Source: Corynebacterium ulcerans (GTDB taxonomy: Bacteria > Actinomycetota > Actinomycetes > Mycobacteriales > Mycobacteriaceae). Taken from it: a DNA stretch of 64,000 bases. The translations under genes and the position numbers were made by a program. Under the pieces are notes generated by a model that was not told the DNA's origin, did no database searches, and saw only the letters and a program-made list of their open reading frames with translations. This document shows, one piece after another, positions 51,476 to 60,478 of the stretch; positions within the stretch are counted from its first letter, which is position 1; each line of letters opens with the position of its first letter. The stretch lies in NCBI RefSeq assembly GCF_900187135.1, contig NZ_LT906443.1, positions 1,116,001 to 1,180,000 on the forward strand, read 5' to 3'.

Positions 51476-54400
51476 CTAGTATCGTCTTATTCTTCCGATT
51501 CCTAGGCCAACACCGACTATTGCCACACCCAGAAGAGCGACCATGCCAACTCCTATGCCACCGGTCTTAGGCAAAGTACCACTTTCTTTTACATCAGCGA
51601 TTGGGATAGTGATAAGTCCTTTATCAACTTTGATGTTGCTCGTTAGTACAGGGAAAGCATTTACCTGCCTGGGGAACTTAACCACAGGATTACCAGCTGT
51701 ATCCTTTTCAATCCTCATAAGCATGGGTTCCGGTAGAAGGCTATACCCCGACGGAGACCTAGTCTCAACCAAGAAATAGTACTTATCGGTCTTCACGTCG
51801 GCAGTACCTGAGGTGCCATCAGCATTGACCACAATCTCTGTTCCGGTTTGTGCAGGCACGTAATTGTCTACGCTGTCACCGACCGGATCTCGAAGTTCAA
51901 ATTTAGCGTCGAGCGTCTTGGTGTGATTATCCGCATCGACTTTTTGAATCTGAATCTTCAAAGGAGTATCCGTACATTCCTCAGCGGTCGTCGTATTGTT
52001 CCCGGACATTGGATCCGTCTCATTACCGATGATGATCGCAGTATTCCGAGCACAACCATCAACCATCGTCTCTGGCTGCTTAGCAGATATTTCTACGCTC
52101 ACGGAAGAGCTGGGAGGAACAGGGCCAAAAATAATTTGGATTGAATTACCACTAGTATGAACACTCGTCTGGGTAGCAGTGGTGCTCTCCATCTTAATGT
52201 CTGAATATCCCTGCTCAAACGTATCGTTAAGAACAAAGCCAGAGCTTCCGTTAAGCAGGCTCTTGTTGGCGACTTCAATCCTCCAATAAATCCGACCGTT
52301 CTCCTCTTTTATAAAGGTCTTAGTAGCTTCCAGATCCACCTCAGCGGGGACAAGACCGTTACTTGTACCGTCTGAGTTATAAGAGCGTGGTGCGGTGTCA
52401 TCTATGGATACCAACTCAAAAGTAGGGTTTGCGGAGTCTGGGTTGGTCACTTTCAATTGCACAACGTCACTGGTTGCACCAGCACTGGCCGTACCAAATC
52501 CTAGATTTCCATTACCGTAGCTCCACGCTTTACCCCATTGGTGTCCCGTTGGGATTGCCTGACCGGCAAGAGTACGCAGATCCGTTATATCCCAAGTGGT
52601 AAGGGAACCATCGTTCATGTTCATACGCTCAAGCACGATGCGATTGTTCGCAGCCCAACCGTTTTTAATGCCCCACGCATAGTTACCTTTAGTCCCAGGA
52701 AGAGCAGTCCAGTCTTCGGCTCGGGAGCAGTAGTTTGCTTCATCATTGCCGCACCTAGCAGAAGCTGAACCAGTAGGAGTTGCAGTACGGTTGCTCAGAT
52801 CGATTTTGTAGAAGTGTCCACTTCCAGACAAAGAAGAGTTGGTCACCCAATAGTTTCCGTTTAGGTCAACAAAGCCCGAGTTGACTCCACCCCACAGGTC
52901 GTTCGGCCACGGCTGATTGTACGAACCGCCGATACCATAGTTTTTCTGTGTAGCAGCATCAGTAATTCGTCCCAAGTTATACACTTTTCCGGTAACCGGA
53001 TCGATTTGCAGTAAGTGCCCAGCGGGGAAACAGGGGTCTTCTAAAGGCACATACTGATAGCTTCTACCATCACTACTTTTAACAGTATGTCTGCCAACTC
53101 GTCCTTGAGATACCGCATACAGCCAATTGTCTGCGGGGTTATAGGCAAGGGCATTGACGACCCACCCCGTTTGATCACCTATTTTCTGGAATTGGGTGCC
53201 TGCCTGTGTCTGCAGATAAAGCTGAGACATATTTCTAGCCTGGCTATTGGGCGTACTTGCAGTGACATACACGGAAGTACCACGAGCTTTTTCTGCTGCG
53301 GTCAAGGTACGAGCTGGTTGGCGGGATGAAACTCTCCGTTCGTCTCCGCTCCACGGCATGGGCATGCCGGTGTCATCCACAGGACGGTCCGTAGGGCTAC
53401 AGACAGTGGGCATTGGAGACGCGGTTCCTTCTCCCAACAATTGAATATTACAAGGGGTGTAAGCGCCGGACCTAAGCTTAGATGGAATATACAGAGCAAA
53501 AGGCTTACTTCTACCTACAGGTATCCCTGGATTAAACGTAGCACTCAAATATCTGCCATTAATCGTTATTGTAAAATCTGTAACGTTGGCGTACTTTTTC
53601 CCACCAGCCACCGCATAAATTTTGGAATCTGCTAAATCAGCTGGTATTTCGAGACCACTCGGGAGATACACGGACATCACATATACGCTAGCGACTTCCG
53701 TCACAGTTGTAGAAAATAAGAATTTACTTCCATCCGCACGACAGTTTTTAATGGGTGACGTCTTCAAATTGACGTAATTGTTTGACGGCGGTGCAGGAAG
53801 TTCTCCCCACAGCGTCATTGTCCCGGTTGTCCAGGTCGTACCAGTCCACGGACCAGTTGCCTCAAATGTGGTTTCCTCAGGGTAATCTTGAGGCTCCTTA
53901 AACGTGAAATACACGTCATCGCCATCCACACGAAGTTCATATTTACCAGGATCGACAACTGTATTCCCGACCTTAAGCGACCATCCTGCAGAACTTATAA
54001 AACCAGCTACCTCAGTATGGATATTTAGCTCTTTTACCTTTCCTGGACCTTGTTTCTGGGTACTGATAGTAAGGATCCCATTCTGCAGATTCGCAGCTGA
54101 ATTACCGGATCCGAGTCGTTCTAAATCCGGAGTGCCAGCAACCGTGGGAACTGCAGCTCTTAATGCTTGTGGGCTAGGAGTTCCATACACCTGCAAACCA
54201 ACTGGATTTCCTTTTTCACCAGTGGGGACGACATCGTTAAAGTTAGAACCACCGCTTATGGTCATCACGATCTTTTGCCCAGCGCTGATTTTATACGGTT
54301 GCCCAAAAGTAAGCTTCGCGTTCTCGGCGCCCGCTTGAAGGCCTTCGAATTGTTCTATCAATTTACGCGTTCCATCAGCGTCTTCTGCAAAAACTTCAAT

Positions 54401-55129
54401 TTTATTGGCTGCTTCTTTAAGAGCTTCACCAAAAGACAGGCCAACGCCTGCAATAGAAGAGTTTTGTTTAACTACCGAGGAAAATTCGGCAGTAGCCCCA
54501 CTACCAGTTTTCGCGTTTGGTGAGGAATCAACTGTAGATGGAGACACTGATTCCACAGCGGAACGAGGATCTAGTGGCTGCGGCGCAGCAGAAGTTGCTG
54601 AGGTTTCGGTTGAGGCGCCAGTTATTGTGCCGAAAACCCTCATTTTCCCCTCAGACCACTGAGCACTAACAGGTGTGTTTAGTGATACTTCGTCACCAGG
54701 AGAAGCTACAACTGGAGGAAAAGAAGCAACCCACACGCCACTTGCTAGATCCCACGTGATGCTGTTAAAAGGAACTTCGGTGTGACCAATTGTGACACCC
54801 CACGTGTCGTCAAATATAGGTGTATTCAAACCCTGCAGTGCATCATTTTCCAGACTAATGCGGTCAACGGTAGCAGCTGTATCAAGTGGAACACTGAACG
54901 TTTGCTTTTGTATTCCTGCTACAGCAGTGACTTGTTCCACAGCAATTTCTTGAGTTTGCGCGTTTGCGCGTGGCGCTGAGCCAACCGTTGCAATACTTAT
55001 TGCAAGTGCGAGAATTCCGCTAAAGGCAACAAAAAAGTTGATAAATGCCTGCGCCCGAAATGCTACGCGCACAGAAGAGCGCGCCGAGATATTTCCTGGC
55101 TGAGATTCGTTGATCATATTCATGCTCAC
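51476..55129 (-). CDS. spaF: Pilus tip-type surface protein (SpaF position)
   Basis: 1217 residues, GTG start overlapping the spaE stop (GTGA); ATG 55123 is possible. Long signal peptide with a helix near 30-50 and ANAQ cleavage. N-terminal ~600 residues beta-rich; ~625-930 looks like a propeller (GWVVNALAYNPADNWLYAVSQGR, GFVDLNGNYWVTNSS); ~940-1065 a DUF11-like domain (LEATKTFIKEENGRIYWRIEVAN); then a SpaA/Cna-B domain with E-box YYFLVETRSPSGY; LPKTGG sorting motif, helix and RIRRY tail. Last and largest gene of the cluster, where SpaF (tip adhesin) lies in C. diphtheriae. No DxSxS (vWA) motif is seen. Confidence 0.8.
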   Translation of the reverse strand: MSMNMINESQPGNISARSSVRVAFRAQAFINFFVAFSGILALAISIATVGSAPRANAQTQEIAVEQVTAVAGIQKQTFSVPLDTAATVDRISLENDALQGLNTPIFDDTWGVTIGHTEVPFNSITWDLASGVWVASFPPVVASPGDEVSLNTPVSAQWSEGKMRVFGTITGASTETSATSAAPQPLDPRSAVESVSPSTVDSSPNAKTGSGATAEFSSVVKQNSSIAGVGLSFGEALKEAANKIEVFAEDADGTRKLIEQFEGLQAGAENAKLTFGQPYKISAGQKIVMTISGGSNFNDVVPTGEKGNPVGLQVYGTPSPQALRAAVPTVAGTPDLERLGSGNSAANLQNGILTISTQKQGPGKVKELNIHTEVAGFISSAGWSLKVGNTVVDPGKYELRVDGDDVYFTFKEPQDYPEETTFEATGPWTGTTWTTGTMTLWGELPAPPSNNYVNLKTSPIKNCRADGSKFLFSTTVTEVASVYVMSVYLPSGLEIPADLADSKIYAVAGGKKYANVTDFTITINGRYLSATFNPGIPVGRSKPFALYIPSKLRSGAYTPCNIQLLGEGTASPMPTVCSPTDRPVDDTGMPMPWSGDERRVSSRQPARTLTAAEKARGTSVYVTASTPNSQARNMSQLYLQTQAGTQFQKIGDQTGWVVNALAYNPADNWLYAVSQGRVGRHTVKSSDGRSYQYVPLEDPCFPAGHLLQIDPVTGKVYNLGRITDAATQKNYGIGGSYNQPWPNDLWGGVNSGFVDLNGNYWVTNSSLSGSGHFYKIDLSNRTATPTGSASARCGNDEANYCSRAEDWTALPGTKGNYAWGIKNGWAANNRIVLERMNMNDGSLTTWDITDLRTLAGQAIPTGHQWGKAWSYGNGNLGFGTASAGATSDVVQLKVTNPDSANPTFELVSIDDTAPRSYNSDGTSNGLVPAEVDLEATKTFIKEENGRIYWRIEVANKSLLNGSSGFVLNDTFEQGYSDIKMESTTATQTSVHTSGNSIQIIFGPVPPSSSVSVEISAKQPETMVDGCARNTAIIIGNETDPMSGNNTTTAEECTDTPLKIQIQKVDADNHTKTLDAKFELRDPVGDSVDNYVPAQTGTEIVVNADGTSGTADVKTDKYYFLVETRSPSGYSLLPEPMLMRIEKDTAGNPVVKFPRQVNAFPVLTSNIKVDKGLITIPIADVKESGTLPKTGGIGVGMVALLGVAIVGVGLGIGRIRRY

Positions 55130-55944
55130 TTTTTGCTTTGTTCTCTGCGGCGGTTAACAGCTAGGAACACAAAACCTAGACTGATGAGGAAGGCTGCGCT
55201 GACAACCAGCCAAATAACAGCTGCTCCTGTCAAAGGAAGCCGCTCTACACGACGTTCAGGTGTTGAGGATGGCGGTACCGGAACCGTCGTACTGGGGGTG
55301 ACGTTAGGTTTCGGCGGTGACGGTATCTGCGTTGAAGGAGGGACCCAAGGTGGCGGTGTTGGTTCAGGCTTAGGATCATTTTTGAACTTCATTACGACTG
55401 TAAAGCTGTAATCCCATTCGCCGTTTTCGCCTACGATCGGAACAATAAGAACTTCTTCTTGAGGCTCCCGATCTCCCGGTTTAGATGATTTCGCAGTAAT
55501 AAGGTATGCACCCGGTATAAGCTCCGGAAAATTTGCTTCACCTTTAGCATTAGTCACCGCAGCATATCGCTCGAGGACATTAAGGGTTTTTGCTTGATTG
55601 ACAGTAAGCTTCGCAGCTTTAGTGTATCCCTCTGAAGTATTGATCGGATCAGTTTCAAGCAAGGTAACTGTCACTTCATATCCAGGTAGACCAGCATCTG
55701 TACCACTTGAGCTATCTGGAATTTTGATAGTGATATTAGCTTTGCGATCTAGATCGATAGTCTCGAATGGAGGCGCTGGCTTAGGAAAACCAGTGACAGC
55801 AGCCAACGCAGATGGAAACGCTATGTTGCTCGTAGACGACCCTAGCAGTCCGCCTCCGATTATCAGTCCAGCTGTCAAAGCGATGGAGATGGCGAGTATT
55901 AGGTTACGTCGAACCCCGTTATATACGATTCTTTGCTTCTGCAT
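55126..55944 (-). CDS. spaE: Minor (base/ancillary) pilin, SpaE-like
   Basis: 272 residues from the ATG overlapping the srtC stop (TGATG); GTG 55947 is one codon earlier. Signal helix (~13-45), one Cna-B/SpaA-like beta domain (~60-190, with EGYTKAAKLTVNQAKTLNVLERY), WDYSFTVVMKF resembling a pilin motif, a Pro-rich spacer (EPTPPPWVPPSTQIP) and LPLTG near 237, followed by helix and RRREQSKK. Size, Pro-rich spacer and place fit the minor pilin that joins the fibre to the wall. Confidence 0.82.
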   Translation of the reverse strand: MQKQRIVYNGVRRNLILAISIALTAGLIIGGGLLGSSTSNIAFPSALAAVTGFPKPAPPFETIDLDRKANITIKIPDSSSGTDAGLPGYEVTVTLLETDPINTSEGYTKAAKLTVNQAKTLNVLERYAAVTNAKGEANFPELIPGAYLITAKSSKPGDREPQEEVLIVPIVGENGEWDYSFTVVMKFKNDPKPEPTPPPWVPPSTQIPSPPKPNVTPSTTVPVPPSSTPERRVERLPLTGAAVIWLVVSAAFLISLGFVFLAVNRRREQSKK

Positions 55945-56903
55945 CACAGTTCAGTTTTATTCTCGGTAGATTCGGAGTCAGGGACGATCAGGGAGTTCTC
56001 ATGCCGTTTAGCGGCCCTACGTGATTGCTGTATTAACCACGCAATAAGGCAGACAAGCCCTGCAATAAATATTGCGGTGAGTACATACATCCACCATTGC
56101 CAAGAGATACCTTGTGCCTCGTCGAGCATGTTTTTCTCTTCTTCGGCTATCGGAACTTGATGTCCACGAACTAATAAACGATGTGTGTTAATCCCGTAGG
56201 GAGTACAGGTAACTAATGTGATTAAGTCTTTGCCAGCCTCAACTTTTAGATCTTCAGTCTCATTGGGAAGAACTACCTTGATCTGATCGACCTCATATTT
56301 AATTTTGTGTCCAGCGATATGTATAAAGAACGCATCGCCCTCTTTAACGCGATTTAAATTGTCAAAAAGTGTCGCTGTCGGTATTCCCGTGTGCCCTGTC
56401 AAAACCGAGTGGCTACTAGGTCCACCCACTGGAAAATCAGATCCAAAAAGATGACCAATTCCCTTTTGTAGTACGTCCTCACTCGAACCGTGATAGATAG
56501 GTAAATCCGCTTTTATGGACGGAACAATGATCCGCCCCATCGCATCCTGTCCATTCAAGATGCTTAGGTACTCTTGATACGCATAGTTATCCGGGACAAA
56601 GTGATTAACCCACGGATCGAAGATCGGACCTTGCGCGCGTTCCTCGTTATATTTGTGGGCCGCGTCCCACGCTTCTTCATGCACTATCTGTGGTGTTGAG
56701 TTATCGATTTTTGCGTACTCCACCGCTGCACGTTGTTGTTTCCAGTTGTTCCATTGCGTAGCTACCACTGGATAAACCATGACAATTAGCCCAATAATCA
56801 CTACTAATGCAGCTAGCACATGGTTATTTTTCTTCTTTACATGTTTTAGCTTCAAACGATGAACGGGTCCACGCCGTTCAGTCTTTGCTACAGAGTCTGG
56901 CAT
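55944..56903 (-). CDS. srtC: Class C (pilus-polymerising) sortase
   Basis: 319 residues. N-terminal helix (~30-52), catalytic domain with lid motif DPW (IFDPWVNHF) near 98, His in LTGHTGIPTATLF near 170, Cys in TLVTCTPYG near 230, Arg in NTHRLLVRGH, and a C-terminal helix (~262-290). The lid plus second helix mark class C, which links pilin subunits by isopeptide bonds. GGGAG lies close before the ATG. It has a close paralogue at 59467-60354 (HRLLV(R/Q)GHQVP and QWN(N)). Confidence 0.92.
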   Translation of the reverse strand: MPDSVAKTERRGPVHRLKLKHVKKKNNHVLAALVVIIGLIVMVYPVVATQWNNWKQQRAAVEYAKIDNSTPQIVHEEAWDAAHKYNEERAQGPIFDPWVNHFVPDNYAYQEYLSILNGQDAMGRIIVPSIKADLPIYHGSSEDVLQKGIGHLFGSDFPVGGPSSHSVLTGHTGIPTATLFDNLNRVKEGDAFFIHIAGHKIKYEVDQIKVVLPNETEDLKVEAGKDLITLVTCTPYGINTHRLLVRGHQVPIAEEEKNMLDEAQGISWQWWMYVLTAIFIAGLVCLIAWLIQQSRRAAKRHENSLIVPDSESTENKTEL

Positions 56904-57019
56904 TCATTGCTCCCGAAGAATCCTCAGAAGCACACCTTTTATGACAGACCACAATGTGCCAAGAGGAAATAAATAATCAAACGATGGATTAGCTCAGTTC
57001 GCTTTAGGACTAAGCCAAG

Positions 57020-57053
57020 GGTGGGAAGATGCGGTTTTCCGCTTCTTCCCACC
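57020..57053. terminator. Hairpin between spaD and srtC
   Basis: GGTGGGAAGATGCGG, TTTT, CCGCTTCTTCCCACC: 15-bp stem with one mismatch. It lies ~84 bases after the full-length spaD stop and ~115 before srtC. No T run on the leftward side, so partial termination or processing is more likely than full stop; either would keep the major pilin in excess. Confidence 0.6.
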
Positions 57054-57136
57054 TCATAATCATTAGTGACCAGCAGATATTGTTGGTTTGAGTCCAAATT
57101 CAACGCTGGGAACTAGTCACACCTGAAAATGTCGTA

Positions 57137-57266
57137 CTAGTTTTTAGCGGAGTTACGACGTGCCAACCATGCGCCAGCACCGATGATTAAGGCACCAAGT
57201 GCTGCGAGAATGCCGATACCTGCGCCACCCGTCATCGGAAGATTCGGAGTTGTGTCTTTAAGGTTT
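57137..57266 (-). pseudogene. spaD: Out-of-frame sorting signal of the major pilin
   Basis: Continuing from the A7 tract (57291-57297) in the shifted frame, the sequence reads IENLKDTTPNLPMTGGAGIG, a hydrophobic helix AALGALIIGAGAW and LARRNSAKN, stop at 57137-57139. This is a complete LPxTG signal that the current frame does not reach. Confidence 0.88.
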
Positions 57267-58775
57267 TCAATCTTTCCATTTGTGCCGATCTTTTTTTATT
57301 AAAGATCCTTGTGCGTCAACGACTTCTTGCTTTTTAAGGTCAAATTTAATCGGCTCAGGCAAAAGCTCATAACCTTTAGGAGCTTCTGTCTCGACTAGGC
57401 AATAACTGGAGTATTTGTTAGTGACAAAAGACTCAACAGCATCGTCATCGGTCCCGTATTTTCCATCCGGTCCTGCTGAGTATTTCTCATTAGCAATATC
57501 ATTGACGTGAAGACCCGTAATCGTTACCTGACCACTACCACCAGCAGATATCCATTCTTCTTTCCCTCCGGAACGAAGTTTCTGTGCGGGAGCTTTGACA
57601 GCATCCACGCATTCTTGGTCGCCTATTGCACCGTAAAGCGCAAACTTTGCTCCAGCAAGTTTTTCGTTGGTAGCACCGTCGATTTTGTCGAAAGTGACAT
57701 CACCGAAATAAGTTTTGACTCGAGGAGTTTCGCTAGGCGTGCCCGTCTTATCTTGATCATCATTGGGATTGTTCTCAAACACTTGTGCTTGGTTTGGCAA
57801 GATACCCGTAGACGAGTCTTTGACGGTGGCAGGAATCTCCACGCTAACTTTCATAGCACTCGTAAGCTTAGCGAGTCCCTCATCTTTAAAGGTAACTGTA
57901 ACAGTCTGGCCTGCCACAGTTACTTCATAGTCAACATCTTCAGTAAAGACTTTGTCTCCAGCATCCTCAATCGAAACCTTGACGGAATCCTTTTCAGGAG
58001 CAGCTAATTTTTCATCCAACGTATCTTGTATCTTAAAAACGGTGCGTTTTTGATCTACACCAATTCCTTGTGGGACAGCACTGACAGTATACGTGACCGT
58101 ATCACCGCCATTCTTACCACTGTCTTCGACAATTTTATCGGTAACACCTTTTTTAAAGTTCTTGGGGTACGCATGAACATTGTAGTTCCACTCCACGCCG
58201 CCCTTTTCACCATCTTGACCGTTATTTTTTGTCATTGGAATAAACGCAATAAACGGAGAAGCAGGTGTATAACCTGGCTTGGGTCCTGTCTCTACGACTA
58301 GGTACGCACCTAATTCACCTTTTGCAAAGGAAAACTCAATCATCCCGTGTTCATCCGTGACGCCTTGTTTAACCTCGGTAACCTTTGTAAGGTCTGCTTG
58401 CCCGCCCGCTGTCAAGTACTGATTTGCAGGTTTTGGCTGATTCATTTTTTCAGCAGCGTTCTTAACGCCTGCATTGCTGTAAAGGTCTATATCGCGAATC
58501 TTGTAAAGGGTAAAACCAACACCTGGGAGATCTGTACCAGTGACTTGTGGATCAATTTCCCCCGTCGGCACATTTGAAGAAGATGGATCAGCCTTTTTAT
58601 GCAGGATCAACTTTCCGGTTGCTTCTTTATCAATAAGGGATGCCGGAAGAGATGCAAGCTGCTCCTCAGCCACCGCAATCGGGGCTGATTGAATGCCAAC
58701 AGCACCAGTCGTCAAAGCTAGACCGCACATTGCAGCGAAGGTCACAGAGCGCGTCGTACGCGAGAACTTATTCAC
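57267..58775 (-). CDS. spaD: Major pilin SpaD-like, frameshifted before its sorting signal
   Basis: 502 residues as read, from GTG 58775 (AAAAGGA upstream); the frame is open to 58844. Signal peptide ends near VAVAEEQ. Three beta domains; pilin motif WNYNVHAYPKN (its Lys is the cross-linking residue) near 185 and E-box YCLVETEAPKGYELLPEP near 473. Seven A at 57291-57297 put the reading frame into KKDRHKWKD-stop; with six A it would run on to LPMTGG (to 57137). As written it cannot be anchored or polymerised by sortase. Slippage, mutation or sequencing error are all possible. Confidence 0.85.
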   Translation of the reverse strand: MNKFSRTTRSVTFAAMCGLALTTGAVGIQSAPIAVAEEQLASLPASLIDKEATGKLILHKKADPSSSNVPTGEIDPQVTGTDLPGVGFTLYKIRDIDLYSNAGVKNAAEKMNQPKPANQYLTAGGQADLTKVTEVKQGVTDEHGMIEFSFAKGELGAYLVVETGPKPGYTPASPFIAFIPMTKNNGQDGEKGGVEWNYNVHAYPKNFKKGVTDKIVEDSGKNGGDTVTYTVSAVPQGIGVDQKRTVFKIQDTLDEKLAAPEKDSVKVSIEDAGDKVFTEDVDYEVTVAGQTVTVTFKDEGLAKLTSAMKVSVEIPATVKDSSTGILPNQAQVFENNPNDDQDKTGTPSETPRVKTYFGDVTFDKIDGATNEKLAGAKFALYGAIGDQECVDAVKAPAQKLRSGGKEEWISAGGSGQVTITGLHVNDIANEKYSAGPDGKYGTDDDAVESFVTNKYSSYCLVETEAPKGYELLPEPIKFDLKKQEVVDAQGSLIKKDRHKWKD

Positions 58776-59466
58776 GAATTTTTCCTTTTCAAAATACGAT
58801 TGCGAGTTTTTTACTCGCGCCGAACTGCGATTACGTTCGTGCAAGGCCTACCGTCATATCCGTCAGCGCATTACAAAAAAACGCATTATGGGACATGAAA
58901 TCCACATGCGTTAAACAGATAAATGTTAAAAGGGGAATGCGATCATTACCTCTGTATTGTCCACAAGACAGAGGATTTGATACCCACGAATCAAATCGCT
59001 GGGCTTGACTTTAACCCAGTCAACAATGAAAGCCCTATCGCGAAATTTCATAGAAAATAGGTCTCTAATATCAACTCGCCATAAATAGAAAAAATAAGTA
59101 CTAAATTATAAAAAGAATGCAGGTAGGACAAGAAATTTACATTAATAAATTGTCCCTACTCTAAGCTTTTGTTGATATAACAACTACCTTTTTCGGGGGA
59201 GTCTTGAATCTTTACAATCAGACTTCCTCGGTATGAAAAACTGCAAACCTTGACCATATTGCAAAAAATCCCCCAATTCTAAAAAATACCTCAAGTAGAT
59301 TGCACACAATTTAAATAAAAAATAAGAAAATTCAAGTTTTTAGATATTTCTTTCGCATACGGCCTTTAATTATATGTTGCTAATTTTTAGATTTTGCTCA
59401 CAGTGCCTAGATTTGTTGCCTAGATGCTGAGCCTTAGCCAGCACATGGCGAACTTGAGGTAAATGT
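58776..59466. other. Long divergent region between spaD and the second sortase
   Basis: 691 AT-rich bases with no gene. Hairpins cluster 174-260 bases upstream of spaD: CCTCTGT/ACAGAGG (58949-58974), GATTTGAT/ATCAAATC (58974-58997), TTGACT/AGTCAA (59005-59023) and GGGCTT/AAGCCC (59001-59035), the last two mutually exclusive. Further right, GTAGGACAA/TTGTCCCTAC (59123-59159). Probably the regulatory region for both pilus transcripts; no promoter stands out. Confidence 0.5.
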
Positions 59467-60354
59467 ATGGTCAAGCACGCAGATGCTAAAGAAGAACTGG
59501 CCCACAAAAAGAAAAAGCAGAGCAAAGGCAACGCTTTCGTCGCACTTTTGATCATCCTTCTTGGTCTGTGCGTTTTGCTTTATCCCGTCATATCCACGCA
59601 GTGGAATAACTATGCCCAATTGAAAGCTGCCGATGAGTACTCCAAATTGGAAAAATCAACGCCTCCAGAAGTACTAGACACTGCATGGAATGAGGCACAG
59701 GCTTATAATGCAGAACGGCTGGTGAGCGACCGCGTTCTTGATGCATGGAACGACACTACTGATGAAAATTCCCCTGCCTATCAACGCTATCGCAGTTATC
59801 TCTCCCAACTCGCTGAAACCGATGCTATGGGACGCATTATCATCCCTTCCATTAAGTCGGATTTACCTATTTACCACGGAACTTCAGAGGACTCTTTGCA
59901 GCGTGGCGTCGGCCATCTGTACGGAACCGACTTACCAGTGGGAGGCGTCGATCGGCACTCTGTGCTTTCTGCGCATACCGGACTACAGAACGCTACGTTG
60001 TGGGACAACCTGAACAAGGTCAAAGAAGGCGATGCCTTCTATATTGCCGCGGCCGGACACAAACTTAAGTATCAAGTTGATCGCATAAGTGTGGTCCTGC
60101 CTGAGGAGACAGATGCGCTCCAAAGGGTTGAAGGGCAAGACCTCATCACTTTGGTCACGTGTACACCATACGGAATCAACACACATCGTCTTCTCGTGCA
60201 AGGCCATCAAGTCCCCATGGATCCGCAGGAAGAAAAAGTGTTTGAAGAAGGCTCGGGAATGAACATGCAGTGGTGGATGTGGGCAATTCTTGCGGCTGCC
60301 GTTCTCACTATTGTTTTGCTCATCGTTTGGTGGCGCAAAAACTTTAGTAAGTAA
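59467..60354 (+). CDS. srtB: Second class C sortase of the pilus cluster
   Basis: 295 residues; GAGGT six bases before the ATG. N-terminal helix (~23-45) with YPVISTQWNNY, lid-like DAW (VLDAWND) near 94, His in LSAHTGLQNATLW near 167, Cys in TLVTCTPYG near 227, Arg in NTHRLLVQGH, and C-terminal helix (~270-290). Paralogous to srtC. In the SpaD cluster of C. diphtheriae two sortases (SrtB, SrtC) accompany the pilins; I assign srtB by position. It is transcribed away from the pilins and ends with a terminator. Confidence 0.88.
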   Translation: MVKHADAKEELAHKKKKQSKGNAFVALLIILLGLCVLLYPVISTQWNNYAQLKAADEYSKLEKSTPPEVLDTAWNEAQAYNAERLVSDRVLDAWNDTTDENSPAYQRYRSYLSQLAETDAMGRIIIPSIKSDLPIYHGTSEDSLQRGVGHLYGTDLPVGGVDRHSVLSAHTGLQNATLWDNLNKVKEGDAFYIAAAGHKLKYQVDRISVVLPEETDALQRVEGQDLITLVTCTPYGINTHRLLVQGHQVPMDPQEEKVFEEGSGMNMQWWMWAILAAAVLTIVLLIVWWRKNFSK

Positions 60355-60359
60355 AGAGA

Positions 60360-60425
60360 AAGCATCGCCGAGGAAGTCTTCCTTGTCCTGGAACAACAAG
60401 AAATGACTTATCCTCGGCGATGCTT
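60360..60425. terminator. Long bidirectional hairpin between srtB and clpB
   Basis: AAGCATCGCCGAGGA and TCCTCGGCGATGCTT, a perfect 15-bp stem closed by a ~36-base part that itself pairs imperfectly (AGTC/GACT, CTTGT/ACAAG). It lies between two converging genes and likely ends both. Confidence 0.7.
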
Positions 60426-60478
60426 AAACTAGGCGCCTGCAATAGATCTGAGGCACACCTTAGGCCTCAGGCTAGATT

